A stretch of DNA of 5,581 nucleotides from an uncultured Ruminococcus sp. (GTDB lineage: Bacteria; Bacillota_A; Clostridia; RUG12999). Location of the stretch: the NCBI GenBank assembly GCA_902783995.1, contig CACZTG010000097.1:1-5581 (forward strand), in the 5' to 3' direction. A program made the translations under genes and the position numbers. The notes under the pieces were generated by a model. The model was not told the DNA's origin and searched no databases. It was given only the letters and a program-made list of their open reading frames with translations. Shown piece after piece: positions 1 to 5,532 of the stretch (positions are counted from its first letter, which is position 1; each line of letters begins with the position of its first letter).

Positions 1-360
1 AGGGCGCTCGGCTTCGTATGCGCTCCGTCACTTATGCAAAAAGCGGTTATTCCCGTTATAGGAAAGACCTCAGACATTTCAATATACAAGAAAAACAGGG
101 ATATTCTTTATAACGCGCTTACGGAGTACGGTTATGAATGTGTCTATCCCGACGGAGCGTTTTATCTTTTTGTTAAGTCGCCCGAAGAGGACGCAAACGC
201 TTTTTGTGAAAAAGCGAGAGAATTTGAGCTTTTGCTTGTCGCTTCGGACAGCTTTGGCTGTGAAGGCTATGTACGCATATCGTACTGCGTTACAACCGAA
301 ATGATAAAGCGCAGCCTTCCGGCGTTTAAAAAGCTTATTGAAAGTTATGAAAAATCCTGA
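1..360 (+). CDS. Class I/II PLP-dependent aminotransferase, C-terminal part
   Basis: This is the 3' end of a gene that enters from the left edge; the reading frame is open from base 1 and 119 residues are visible. It begins RALGFVCAPSLMQKAV, the stretch that follows the PLP-lysine region in fold-type I aminotransferases of the aspartate/aromatic/alanine transaminase superfamily. Further on are the small-domain hallmarks PDGAFYLFVKSP and, near the end, VRISYC, whose arginine normally binds the substrate alpha-carboxylate, then the usual SLPAFKKL tail. The ATG at 34 is an internal methionine, not the start, because homology runs upstream of it. The PLP lysine and the N-terminal two thirds lie outside the window, so substrate specificity cannot be judged. 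It converges on upp. No plus-strand terminator with a T-tract is visible after its stop codon. Confidence 0.9.
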   Translation, partial: RALGFVCAPSLMQKAVIPVIGKTSDISIYKKNRDILYNALTEYGYECVYPDGAFYLFVKSPEEDANAFCEKAREFELLLVASDSFGCEGYVRISYCVTTEMIKRSLPAFKKLIESYEKS

Positions 361-425
361 AGAAGGGTGAGGTCAATATTTCAAAAGCTAAAAAAAGCAA
401 TCATGAAAAGGAATGTTGATACTTT

Positions 426-458
426 AAAAATGCGGGGCTGCCTTTCGGCAGCCCCGCA
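426..458 (-). terminator. Intrinsic terminator of upp
   Basis: A perfect 12-bp GC-rich stem (431-442 with 447-458) closes a 4-nt loop, TTTC on the plus strand. Read on the minus strand it is followed by TTTTT (complement of 426-430), the layout of a rho-independent terminator 18 bp beyond the upp stop. On the plus strand the hairpin is followed by A residues, not T, so it probably serves upp and only weakly, if at all, the converging aminotransferase gene. Confidence 0.88.
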
Positions 459-475
459 AAAAACATTTAAAAATT

Positions 476-1111
476 TTAAAGTGTGCCGAAAAGTCTGTCG
501 CCGGCATCTCCGAGACCGGGGCATATGTAGCCGTGGTCGTTAAGCCTTTCGTCAACAGCGGCACAGTATATCTGCACATCGGGATGGTCTTTCTGTATTC
601 TTTCAATACCGTTTTCCGCAGCGAGTATGCACATAAGCTTTATGCTTTTACCGCCGTGTTTTTTAATAAAGCCTATTGCCGCCGAAGCCGAGCCGCCCGT
701 AGCGAGCATAGGGTCAACTATAAATATTTGCCTTTCTTCTATATCCGACGGAAGCTTGCAGTAATATTCAACAGGCTCAAGGGTTTTAGGGTCGCGGTAC
801 AGACCTATATGACCGATTTTTGCGGCAGGGATAAGATTGAGCATACCCGAAACCATACCAAGCCCGGCACGGAGTATGGGTACAACGGCAAGCTTTTTGC
901 CCGCAAGCACCTTTGTTGTGGCAACCTCTATCGGCGTTTGTACCTTTGTTTCCGTCAGAGGAAGGTCGCGAGTTGCCTCGTAAGCTATAAGAGTCGCAAT
1001 TTCATCAACAAGCTCTTTAAACTCTTTTGTGCCTGTATTTACATCTCTCAAAATTGATAATTTGTGCTGAATAAGGGGGTGGTCCATAATAAGCAGATTT
1101 TTGTTTGTCAT
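476..1111 (-). CDS. upp: Uracil phosphoribosyltransferase
   Basis: Cytosolic pyrimidine-salvage enzyme that converts uracil and PRPP into UMP and pyrophosphate. The 211-residue product matches the usual length of about 209. It shows the N-terminal HPLIQHKLS motif (residues 11-19), PILRAGLGM (78-86), the PRPP-binding loop [12 protein letters not shown] (131-142; Asp133, Thr138, Gly139-Gly140) and the C-terminal uracil-binding stretch [16 protein letters not shown] (195-210). The ATG at 1109-1111 is chosen because AAAAGGA (complement of 1122-1128) lies 10 nt upstream; the next ATG, at residue 9, has no Shine-Dalgarno. The gene appears monocistronic: it has its own consensus promoter and its own terminator. 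No PyrR-type binding loop is recognised in the leader. Nothing in the protein looks broken. Confidence 0.97.
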   Translation of the reverse strand: MTNKNLLIMDHPLIQHKLSILRDVNTGTKEFKELVDEIATLIAYEATRDLPLTETKVQTPIEVATTKVLAGKKLAVVPILRAGLGMVSGMLNLIPAAKIGHIGLYRDPKTLEPVEYYCKLPSDIEERQIFIVDPMLATGGSASAAIGFIKKHGGKSIKLMCILAAENGIERIQKDHPDVQIYCAAVDERLNDHGYICPGLGDAGDRLFGTL

Positions 1112-1149
1112 TTGTAAATCATCCTTTTCTGTATAATATTGAAATATAT

Positions 1150-1167
1150 GCGGAAACGGTTTTCCGC
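1150..1167 (-). promoter_or_regulatory. Hairpin in the upp 5' leader
   Basis: A perfect 7-bp stem GCGGAAA/TTTCCGC (1150-1156 with 1161-1167) with a 4-nt loop lies in the predicted upp leader, about 15 nt after the expected transcription start and about 20 nt before the Shine-Dalgarno. It lacks a following T-tract, so it is not an attenuator by itself. A 5' mRNA-stabilising hairpin is as likely as a regulatory site. Confidence 0.45.
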
Positions 1168-1189
1168 TGTACGTTTATTCTATTGTTTT

Positions 1190-1218
1190 ATTATATAACA
1201 TTTGGCGTAAAATGTCAA
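1190..1218 (-). promoter_or_regulatory. Sigma-A-type promoter of upp
   Basis: On the minus strand, TTGACA (complement of 1213-1218) and TATAAT (complement of 1190-1195) are separated by exactly 17 nt. Both boxes match the housekeeping consensus completely. Transcription would start near 1183, giving a leader of about 70 nt before the upp start codon. This suggests strong constitutive expression. Confidence 0.88.
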
Positions 1219-1384
1219 TGAATATTTTTATAATATTTTTTGTTTTTTGGTAAATTTTACTTTTATAAAAAACAAAAATGAATTTAACTGTGTTAAAAAA
1301 TTCAAATTTATTAAGTTTTTTTAAAAAAAGGATATAAAAATGAATTTTTTTAAATATAAAATTGCAAATAAATAAAAATAACAC
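1219..1384. other. Extremely AT-rich divergent intergenic spacer
   Basis: About 165 bp between the divergent upp and citrate synthase promoters, made almost entirely of A/T runs. The open frames here encode only Phe/Ile/Lys-rich low-complexity peptides with no ribosome-binding site, so I see no gene. The A/T tracts immediately upstream of both -35 boxes could act as UP-like elements or intrinsically bent DNA; that role is inferred from composition only. Confidence 0.5.
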
Positions 1385-1413
1385 TTGACATCAAAAAAAA
1401 AATATGGTATAAT
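1385..1413 (+). promoter_or_regulatory. Promoter of the citrate synthase-dut operon
   Basis: TTGACA (1385-1390) and TATAAT (1408-1413) are separated by 17 nt, a perfect housekeeping promoter. TG at 1405-1406 also gives the extended -10 pattern TGnTATAAT. The start is expected near 1420, giving a short leader of about 34 nt before the ATG at 1454. Because the boxes are consensus, control would more likely come from a repressor than an activator (see the palindrome on the -10 box). Confidence 0.9.
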
Positions 1414-1418
1414 ACCAT
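1404..1418. promoter_or_regulatory. Perfect palindrome over the -10 box, possible operator
   Basis: ATGGTAT-A-ATACCAT is a perfect 7-bp inverted repeat with a single central base. It encloses the whole -10 hexamer of the citrate synthase promoter. A dimeric repressor binding here would block RNA polymerase. The symmetry is seen directly; operator function is inference, because TATAAT flanked by GG/CC can be palindromic by chance. No regulator gene is present in the window. Confidence 0.45.
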
Positions 1419-1440
1419 GTAAATAAAGATATTAATTATT

Positions 1441-1444
1441 GGGA
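1441..1444 (+). promoter_or_regulatory. Ribosome-binding site that decides the citrate synthase start
   Basis: GGGA lies 9 nt before the ATG at 1454. It directly abuts the in-frame ATG at 1445 and overlaps the TTG at 1439, so neither of those can use it at a workable spacing. It is a weak Shine-Dalgarno compared with the other genes here. Confidence 0.55.
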
Positions 1445-1453
1445 ATGATAAAA

Positions 1454-2797
1454 ATGTACAGTGAGAATTTTAAAAAGATTTTGGATAGAGCAAAGAAAAC
1501 CTATTCGGTAAATTATGATAAGTATCCGCTTTATAATGTTAAAAGGGGGCTTCGCAACGAGGATGGCACAGGAGTGCTCGTTGGACTGACTTCCATCGGT
1601 GAGGTTCGCGGATATATTATTGACGACGGTGAGCGGGTACCCGTTGAGGGACATCTCAGCTACCGAGGTGTTGACATTTACAAAATTGTTGAAGCCTGCT
1701 CAAAGGAAAAGCGTTTCGGATATGAGGAAGTTACGTTTTTGCTGCTTTTCGGCTTTTTACCGACTGCCGAAATGTTAGAGCATTTTAAAGAGGCTCTCGG
1801 ACACCTTCGTAACCTTCCGGGCAGCTTTACCGAGGATATGATTATGAAAGCGCCGAGCAAAAACATTATGAATAAGCTTGCGAGCGCCGTTCTTTCAATG
1901 TATTCTTATGATGAGGATCCCGATTCCACGGAAATCGGCAACCTGATACGGCAGTCTCTTGAAATTATAGGAAAGCTGCCGACCATGATGTGCTACGCTT
2001 ATCAGACAAAAAGGCATTATTACGACCACGCAAGCTTTATTTTACATTCACCGAGAGAGGATTACTCAACCGCCGAAAATATTCTTCATATGATACGTCC
2101 CGACAATAAATTCAGCCGTTTTGAAGCCGAAGTGCTTGACCTTATGCTTATGCTTCATGCGGAGCACGGCGGCGGTAACAACTCGGCTTTTGTCTGCCGC
2201 GCTACAAGCTCCACGGGTACGGACACATATTCGTCTATCGCCGCGGCAATAGGCTCGCTTAAAGGGCCGAAGCACGGCGGCGCGAACGCGAAGGTTACAA
2301 GTATGATGAACAATATTGAGTGCAATATTTCCGATTGGAGCGATGATGACGAAATAAAAGCCTATCTTAAAAAAATAATACAAGGCGAGGCAAATGACGG
2401 CAGCGGTCTTGTCTATGGTATGGGGCACGCAATTTATACCGTTTCGGACCCAAGGGCGGTTATTTTAAAAGCCAAAGCCGAAAGCCTTGCCGCCGCGAAA
2501 GGCTATTTAAAAGAATTTAATCTTTATAAAACCGTTGAAAGATTGACACCGGAAGTTTTCCGTGAGGTTAAGGGCATAAACAAGGCTATGTGTGCGAATG
2601 TCGATATGTATTCGGGTCTTGTGTATAAAATGCTTGATATTCCGCAGGATTTGTTTACGCCGCTTTTTGCGGTCGCGAGAACAGCAGGCTGGTGCGCTCA
2701 CCGCATTGAGGAAATAAGCAACAATAAAATTATTCGCCCGGCGTATAAAAACATCAGCCATAATGTTGAGTACATACCTATGAGCGAAAGGAAGTAA
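1454..2797 (+). CDS. gltA: Citrate synthase (citrate/2-methylcitrate synthase family)
   Basis: Condenses acetyl-CoA with oxaloacetate to citrate, in anaerobes often feeding 2-oxoglutarate and glutamate synthesis rather than a full cycle. The 447-residue protein has an N-terminal extension typical of the long clostridial type, then LSYRGVDI (69-75). Active-site signatures are LHAEH (234-238), GPKHGGAN (271-278; catalytic His274), GMGHAIY (322-328; oxaloacetate-binding His325), DPRA (332-335), VDMYSG (383-388; catalytic Asp384) and ARTAGW...HR (408-417). All expected catalytic residues are present. The position after His325, commonly Arg in other citrate synthases, is Ala. Frames open further upstream to TTG 1439 and ATG 1445, but only ATG 1454 has a spaced Shine-Dalgarno. 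dut follows after 7 nt. A 2-methylcitrate synthase activity cannot be excluded from sequence; no prp genes are nearby. Confidence 0.94.
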   Translation: MYSENFKKILDRAKKTYSVNYDKYPLYNVKRGLRNEDGTGVLVGLTSIGEVRGYIIDDGERVPVEGHLSYRGVDIYKIVEACSKEKRFGYEEVTFLLLFGFLPTAEMLEHFKEALGHLRNLPGSFTEDMIMKAPSKNIMNKLASAVLSMYSYDEDPDSTEIGNLIRQSLEIIGKLPTMMCYAYQTKRHYYDHASFILHSPREDYSTAENILHMIRPDNKFSRFEAEVLDLMLMLHAEHGGGNNSAFVCRATSSTGTDTYSSIAAAIGSLKGPKHGGANAKVTSMMNNIECNISDWSDDDEIKAYLKKIIQGEANDGSGLVYGMGHAIYTVSDPRAVILKAKAESLAAAKGYLKEFNLYKTVERLTPEVFREVKGINKAMCANVDMYSGLVYKMLDIPQDLFTPLFAVARTAGWCAHRIEEISNNKIIRPAYKNISHNVEYIPMSERK

Positions 2798-2801
2798 GGA
2801 G
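2796..2801 (+). promoter_or_regulatory. dut ribosome-binding site overlapping the upstream stop codon
   Basis: AAGGAG begins inside the TAA stop of citrate synthase and sits only 3 nt before the dut ATG, closer than the usual 6-9 nt. This tight junction favours translational coupling of dut to citrate synthase and may lower independent initiation. Confidence 0.7.
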
Positions 2802-2804
2802 CTT

Positions 2805-3302
2805 ATGAAAAAAATCGCGAAGTTTGAAAAGGTGTCAAAAACTCAGTTCTTAAAGGATTTTGAAGGCGAAAATGCGGAAGCGGTTTTTGAAAAAATAAAG
2901 CTTCCCGCAAGGGCAACGAGCGGCTCGGCAGGATATGATTTTTACGCTCCGTTTGATTTCTCTCTCGCTCCGGGCGAAACAATTAAAGTTCCTACGGGTA
3001 TCAGAGTAAAAATTGACGAGGGCTGGGTGCTTAAAATATATCCGAGAAGCGGTCTCGGTTTTAAGTACAGGCTTCAGCTTAACAATACGGTCGGTATAAT
3101 TGACAGCGATTATTATAACTCCGATAACGAAGGGCATATTTTTATTAAAATAACAAACGATTCAAACGAGGGTAAGACCGTTGAGCTCAGAAAAGGCGAA
3201 GGCTTTGCGCAGGGAATTTTTATTGAATATGGCATAACGGTTGATGATGTAACCGCAGGCGTCCGAAACGGCGGTTTCGGGAGCACAACAAAACAGGATT
3301 AA
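2805..3302 (+). CDS. dut: dUTP diphosphatase (trimeric dUTPase)
   Basis: Hydrolyses dUTP to dUMP and pyrophosphate, keeping uracil out of DNA and supplying dUMP for thymidylate synthesis. The 165-residue protein carries all five motifs of the homotrimeric family: SAGYD (41-45), PRSGLG (80-85), NTVGIIDSDY (94-103, with the catalytic Asp100), GEGFAQ (131-136) and the mobile C-terminal P-loop-like RNGGFGST (154-161). There is an N-terminal extension of roughly 30 residues and an insertion NSDNEGH after motif 3, as in the longer Firmicutes and phage-like versions. It lies 7 nt after citrate synthase without a promoter of its own, so it should depend on the promoter at 1385. The functional link to citrate synthase is not obvious. 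It could have an old phage origin, but no other phage gene is next to it. Confidence 0.96.
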   Translation: MKKIAKFEKVSKTQFLKDFEGENAEAVFEKIKLPARATSGSAGYDFYAPFDFSLAPGETIKVPTGIRVKIDEGWVLKIYPRSGLGFKYRLQLNNTVGIIDSDYYNSDNEGHIFIKITNDSNEGKTVELRKGEGFAQGIFIEYGITVDDVTAGVRNGGFGSTTKQD

Positions 3303-3350
3303 AAACAGAGAGGCAATGCCGGGCAATACCGAGTTTTTCGGTTACAAACG

Positions 3351-3510
3351 AAGCGCTTTTCCGAGTTAAAAAATTTTTACCGTTTTTAAATCGGAGCGAA
3401 CAGTCCTGCTTTGCTGAGAGGGAGTAGAATTCCGGGCAGATTGCAAGTTGGCGCAGGGAGCGATAGCTGCTCATGAGGCGGGAACCCTCCGCAACCGGCT
3501 TATATGAAAC
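3351..3510 (+). ncRNA. Candidate structured RNA or structured 3' UTR after dut
   Basis: No credible gene occupies 3303-3540, yet the plus strand folds into ordered helices. First, CGCT/AGCG (3354-3357 with 3395-3398) stacks on CCGA/TCGG (3361-3364 with 3391-3394) and TTAAAAA/TTTTTAA (3366-3372 with 3383-3389). Second, CTGC/GCAG (3406-3409 with 3436-3439) encloses GGA/TCC (3421-3423 with 3431-3433). Third, a three-way junction is closed by GTT[G]GCG/CGCAAC (3447-3453 with 3490-3495), with arms GAGC/GCTC (3458-3461, 3469-3472) and GAGG/CCTC (3475-3478, 3486-3489). CCTGC (3405-3409) could instead pair with GCAGG (3453-3457), a possible pseudoknot. A terminator-like hairpin follows at once. I do not recognise the family. 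Size and clade would fit the raiA-type RNAs of Firmicutes, but I cannot confirm this. The direction is inferred from the terminator. Confidence 0.5.
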
Positions 3511-3539
3511 GGGCTGCACGTTTTTTTGTGCAGCCCTTT
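3511..3539 (+). terminator. Intrinsic-terminator-like hairpin after dut and the structured region
   Basis: A perfect 9-bp stem GGGCTGCAC/GTGCAGCCC (3511-3519 with 3528-3536) has an 8-nt loop made of G and seven T residues. It is followed only by TTTA, so the T-tract after the stem is short. It most likely ends the citrate synthase-dut transcript or the candidate RNA. Read on the minus strand the tail is GTTT, so termination in that direction is less likely. Confidence 0.65.
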
Positions 3540-3584
3540 ACTGAATTTGGTGTGATTTAATATTAACTAAAGTCAGTAAACTTT

Positions 3585-3643
3585 TTTGCCGCTTCATGGC
3601 GGCGGTTTTCATTGCGGCAAAGCCTGCCTTCGCGGCTTATGCC
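3585..3643. repeat. Cluster of overlapping GC-rich inverted repeats in the intergenic region
   Basis: Between the dut terminator and the SASP terminator lies about 130 bp without a gene. It contains mutually exclusive stems: GCCGC/GCGGC (3588-3592 with 3599-3603), TTTGCCGC/GCGGCAAA (3585-3592 with 3614-3621) and GGCA-AAGCC/GGCTT-TGCC (arms within 3616-3643, one bulge). None is followed by a clean T-tract, although TTTT at 3606-3609 follows the first. They may be decayed terminators or a small repeat; no function can be assigned. Confidence 0.35.
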
Positions 3644-3669
3644 TTAAAAATGACTTTTTCTTTTACTTG

Positions 3670-3703
3670 AAAAAAATAAAATAAATTCCCTGGTGGGATA
3701 TTT
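3670..3703 (-). terminator. Intrinsic terminator of the SASP gene, now also downstream of the recombinase
   Basis: On the minus strand AAAT-TCCC pairs with GGGAATTT (3695-3703 with 3683-3690, one bulged A, 8 bp) around loop ACCA. The T-rich tail has four T, one A and seven T (complement of 3670-3681). It overlaps the SASP stop codon. No terminator lies between the recombinase stop and the SASP remnant, so recombinase transcripts probably end here. Confidence 0.6.
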
Positions 3704-3839
3704 ATTTCATGCTTTCCTCATAAGACTTAATCATCTTTTTAACCATCTGTCCGCCTACGCTGCCTGCTTCTCTTGAGGTGAGGTCGCCGTTATAACCGTT
3801 TTTAAGGTTAACGCCTACCTCGTTTGATGTATCTTTGTA
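3702..3839 (-). pseudogene. Alpha/beta-type small acid-soluble spore protein, C-terminal fragment without a start
   Basis: Translation of the minus strand from 3839 to the TAA at 3702-3704 gives 45 residues. It contains NEVGVNLKNGYNGDLTSREA and then GSVGGQMVKKMIKSYEESMK, the unmistakable DNA-binding C-terminal two thirds of alpha/beta SASPs, which coat and protect spore DNA. Normal proteins are about 60-70 residues; the N-terminal 15-25 residues and the start codon are missing. Two in-frame stops (complements of 3840-3842 and 3843-3845) stand directly upstream, 25-30 bp from the end of the recombinase gene. The first residues, YKDTS, differ from the usual K-x-E-[IV]-A at the GPR germination-protease cleavage site, so the junction may lie within or next to them. 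The terminator and the C-terminal coding sequence look undamaged, as in a recent or reversible interruption. The missing half should lie beyond the right edge if an element split the gene. Confidence 0.85.
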
Positions 3840-3869
3840 TTATTAAAGCAGGTGTTTTTAAAAATTGCT
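3821..3869. other. Probable element boundary (attachment-site half) between SASP fragment and recombinase
   Basis: SASP similarity stops between codons at 3822-3839, and the recombinase stop is at 3870, so the end of the integrated element must fall in this short interval. TnpX/TndX-type recombinases are known to cross over at a GA dinucleotide. On the minus strand GA occurs in GATACATC (3826-3833) and in AACGAGG (3818-3824), both inside the coding transition. A 10-bp palindrome TTTTTAAAAA lies at 3855-3864. The exact crossover cannot be fixed without the other junction or an empty site. Confidence 0.5.
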
Positions 3870-5504
3870 TTACTTTTTTTCAGCCAACAAATCACTTATG
3901 AATTTGTAGTAGATTTTTACTTCTTGCGTAAACGGCTGTTTACGGTGTGTGTTGCGAATAACGCCTTCCGGAAAAATCTTTTCTCCGACTTCTATTCTAT
4001 CCACAAATGTCAGCAATATATCTCTGGTAACCTCTTTTATTTCCGTATATTGTCTGACCAGCTTAAAAAACTTATTCGCCTTTTTTTCAAATGTTTCTGT
4101 CTCGTTTTCTTCTTTACAATCAGTCAAAATCCGATTCAGTGTCTCGTACTCACACTCCAGCTCACTGACCGTTGTGTTAAGCCTGCTGTCACTTATTCTG
4201 CCCTCCGCATTATCGAGGTATAATTTTGAAATCATTTTATCGATTACGGATATTCTTGATTTTGCGCGTGCAATTTCGTTTTTTCTCGCTTTAATGACTT
4301 CATCGGAATTATCATGCTTTGTCAGTTCGTCAACAACATCTTTTATATCCTCATCAGTCATATTAATAAACAGGTTGAGATCCTTTCTTACAAGCTCAAG
4401 CAAATCCGAATACTTTATACGGACGCCTTTGCACGGATTCAATGTACCGCTGCTTTTTTGAGTGCATCCCAAATACCAGTATTTTTCTCTTTCACCTTTA
4501 TAAACACTGCCGCAGGAACACATGGCATGTCCGCATTTCGCGCAATATACTATTCCTGAAAAAATGCTTTTACGCAATTTTCCGTAACCGAGATACTGCT
4601 TTGTGTTTTTCCCCAGACAAATCTGTGCAAGCTCAAATGTTTTTTGCGATACCAGTGCTTCGTGAGTGTTTTTTGTTACGGCCCAATCCTTTTTTTCTAT
4701 CGGGATTTTTTTGTGTGACTTTATGCTGACCTTTTTTGTTTTACCCAATACGGTATGCCCCAAATAAACCTCGTTTTTAAGTATGCGTTTAACAGTTGTA
4801 TGATTCCAAAAATCACTTGCCCTTAAAGCACCCTTTTCGCTGAAGTTATCCCTGTATAATACTCGATATTTTAATGGCGGAATAACATTTTCTTTGTTTA
4901 GTTCGGCGGCTATTCTTTTTGACGAACAGCCCTCCGCCGCACTTCTAAAAATCCGTCTGACGATAGGGGCGGTATTCTCGTCCGGAACAAGGTGATTTTT
5001 GTTATTATCATCCTTTTTGTATCCGTACGGCGGACACGCGCAGTAAAGCCCGTTTTCACGTTTGTTTTTTAGAACATCTTTAACTTTTTTAGACCCGTCT
5101 CTGAGATAAACCTCATTCATTGCAAACTGAAACGGAGCCATAACATTGTCAAAAGTCGAATCAAAATTATCGTTGATAGCAATATATCTTATTCCGTGTT
5201 CGGGAAAAAATTGCTCCGCATAATAACTTGATTCTCTCATATCTCTGCCAAGACGTGATAAGTCTTTTGTAATAACAACCGACGCTTTGCCCTTTTGAAG
5301 TTCTTTCATCATTTTCTGAAAGCCGGGTCTCTCAAAATTACTGCCCGACCACCCATCATCAACAAATTCTTTTAAAAGAGTTATTCCGTTTTTTTCGCAA
5401 TAGTCGTTAACGAATCTGCGCTGATTTGTTATGCTTTCGGACTCTCCGTTATTAATATCTTCATCCGATAATCTGAGATATGCTACTCCTATGTCGGTTT
5501 TCAT
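3870..5504 (-). CDS. Large serine recombinase, TnpX/TndX-like (resolvase, recombinase, zinc ribbon, DUF4368-like)
   Basis: A site-specific recombinase of 544 residues that would cut, rotate and rejoin DNA at short attachment sites. The N-terminal resolvase catalytic domain (about 1-140) has AYLRLSDED with Arg11 and nucleophile Ser13, Gln28, DDGWSGSNFERPGF (49-62) and the arginine motif KDLSRLGRD (80-88). A recombinase DNA-binding domain follows (about 155-295, including YGYKK and VKRILKNEVYLGH). The zinc ribbon has C321-x2-C324, C347 and C358. A coiled-coil-like charged segment spans about 400-465, and the C-terminus (FVDRIEV...QEVKIYYKFI, 500-536) resembles DUF4368 of mobile-element recombinases. 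All catalytic residues are present. AAAGGAGG (complement of 5515-5522) lies 10 nt before the ATG. The gene's 3' end abuts the truncated SASP gene on the same strand. This matches tndX-type elements, where the recombinase sits at one end, and also sporulation-linked elements. Confidence 0.93.
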   Translation of the reverse strand: MKTDIGVAYLRLSDEDINNGESESITNQRRFVNDYCEKNGITLLKEFVDDGWSGSNFERPGFQKMMKELQKGKASVVITKDLSRLGRDMRESSYYAEQFFPEHGIRYIAINDNFDSTFDNVMAPFQFAMNEVYLRDGSKKVKDVLKNKRENGLYCACPPYGYKKDDNNKNHLVPDENTAPIVRRIFRSAAEGCSSKRIAAELNKENVIPPLKYRVLYRDNFSEKGALRASDFWNHTTVKRILKNEVYLGHTVLGKTKKVSIKSHKKIPIEKKDWAVTKNTHEALVSQKTFELAQICLGKNTKQYLGYGKLRKSIFSGIVYCAKCGHAMCSCGSVYKGEREKYWYLGCTQKSSGTLNPCKGVRIKYSDLLELVRKDLNLFINMTDEDIKDVVDELTKHDNSDEVIKARKNEIARAKSRISVIDKMISKLYLDNAEGRISDSRLNTTVSELECEYETLNRILTDCKEENETETFEKKANKFFKLVRQYTEIKEVTRDILLTFVDRIEVGEKIFPEGVIRNTHRKQPFTQEVKIYYKFISDLLAEKK

Positions 5505-5532
5505 TTTTCTTCATCCTCCTTTTGTAACAGAA

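Noticed and set aside
365..430. Possible small plus-strand gene after the aminotransferase (GTG at 368, ATG at 403)
   Set aside because: The frame runs through the upp terminator and into upp antisense and encodes nothing recognisable; the purine-rich AGAAGGGTGAGG at 361 is not positioned before a good start codon.
431..458. Bidirectional terminator also ending the aminotransferase transcript
   Set aside because: The stem is symmetric, but on the plus strand it is followed by A residues rather than T, so evidence supports only the upp direction.
533..1057. 174-codon plus-strand open frame antisense to upp
   Set aside because: It is a shadow of the real upp reading frame, rich in Arg/Cys/Tyr, without a start signal.
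1175..1384. Small minus-strand open frame in the AT-rich spacer
   Set aside because: It is Phe/Ile/Lys low-complexity sequence generated by A/T runs, it covers the upp promoter, and it has no Shine-Dalgarno.
2066..2428. 120-codon minus-strand frame antisense to citrate synthase
   Set aside because: The opposite strand encodes all citrate synthase active-site motifs; this frame has no ribosome-binding site or domain.
3414..3495. Riboswitch or T-box in the structured region (CTGAGA as in TPP; GGGAACC as in a T-box)
   Set aside because: The remaining TPP core is absent, the T-box TGGnACC bulge is not matched, and no regulated gene follows on the same strand.
3220..3519. 99-codon open frame on the minus strand over the dut 3' end and the noncoding region
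   Set aside because: It overlaps dut antisense, has no ribosome-binding site, shows no recognisable domain, and coincides with base-paired DNA better explained as structured RNA.
3708..3746. Short intact gene starting at an internal ATG of the SASP fragment
   Set aside because: The internal methionines lie within the conserved SASP helix and would give fewer than 15 residues; a truncated gene is the better explanation.
3852..4729. Several plus-strand open frames antisense to the recombinase
   Set aside because: They overlap conserved recombinase coding sequence and are low-complexity Ser/Phe/Leu-rich shadows.
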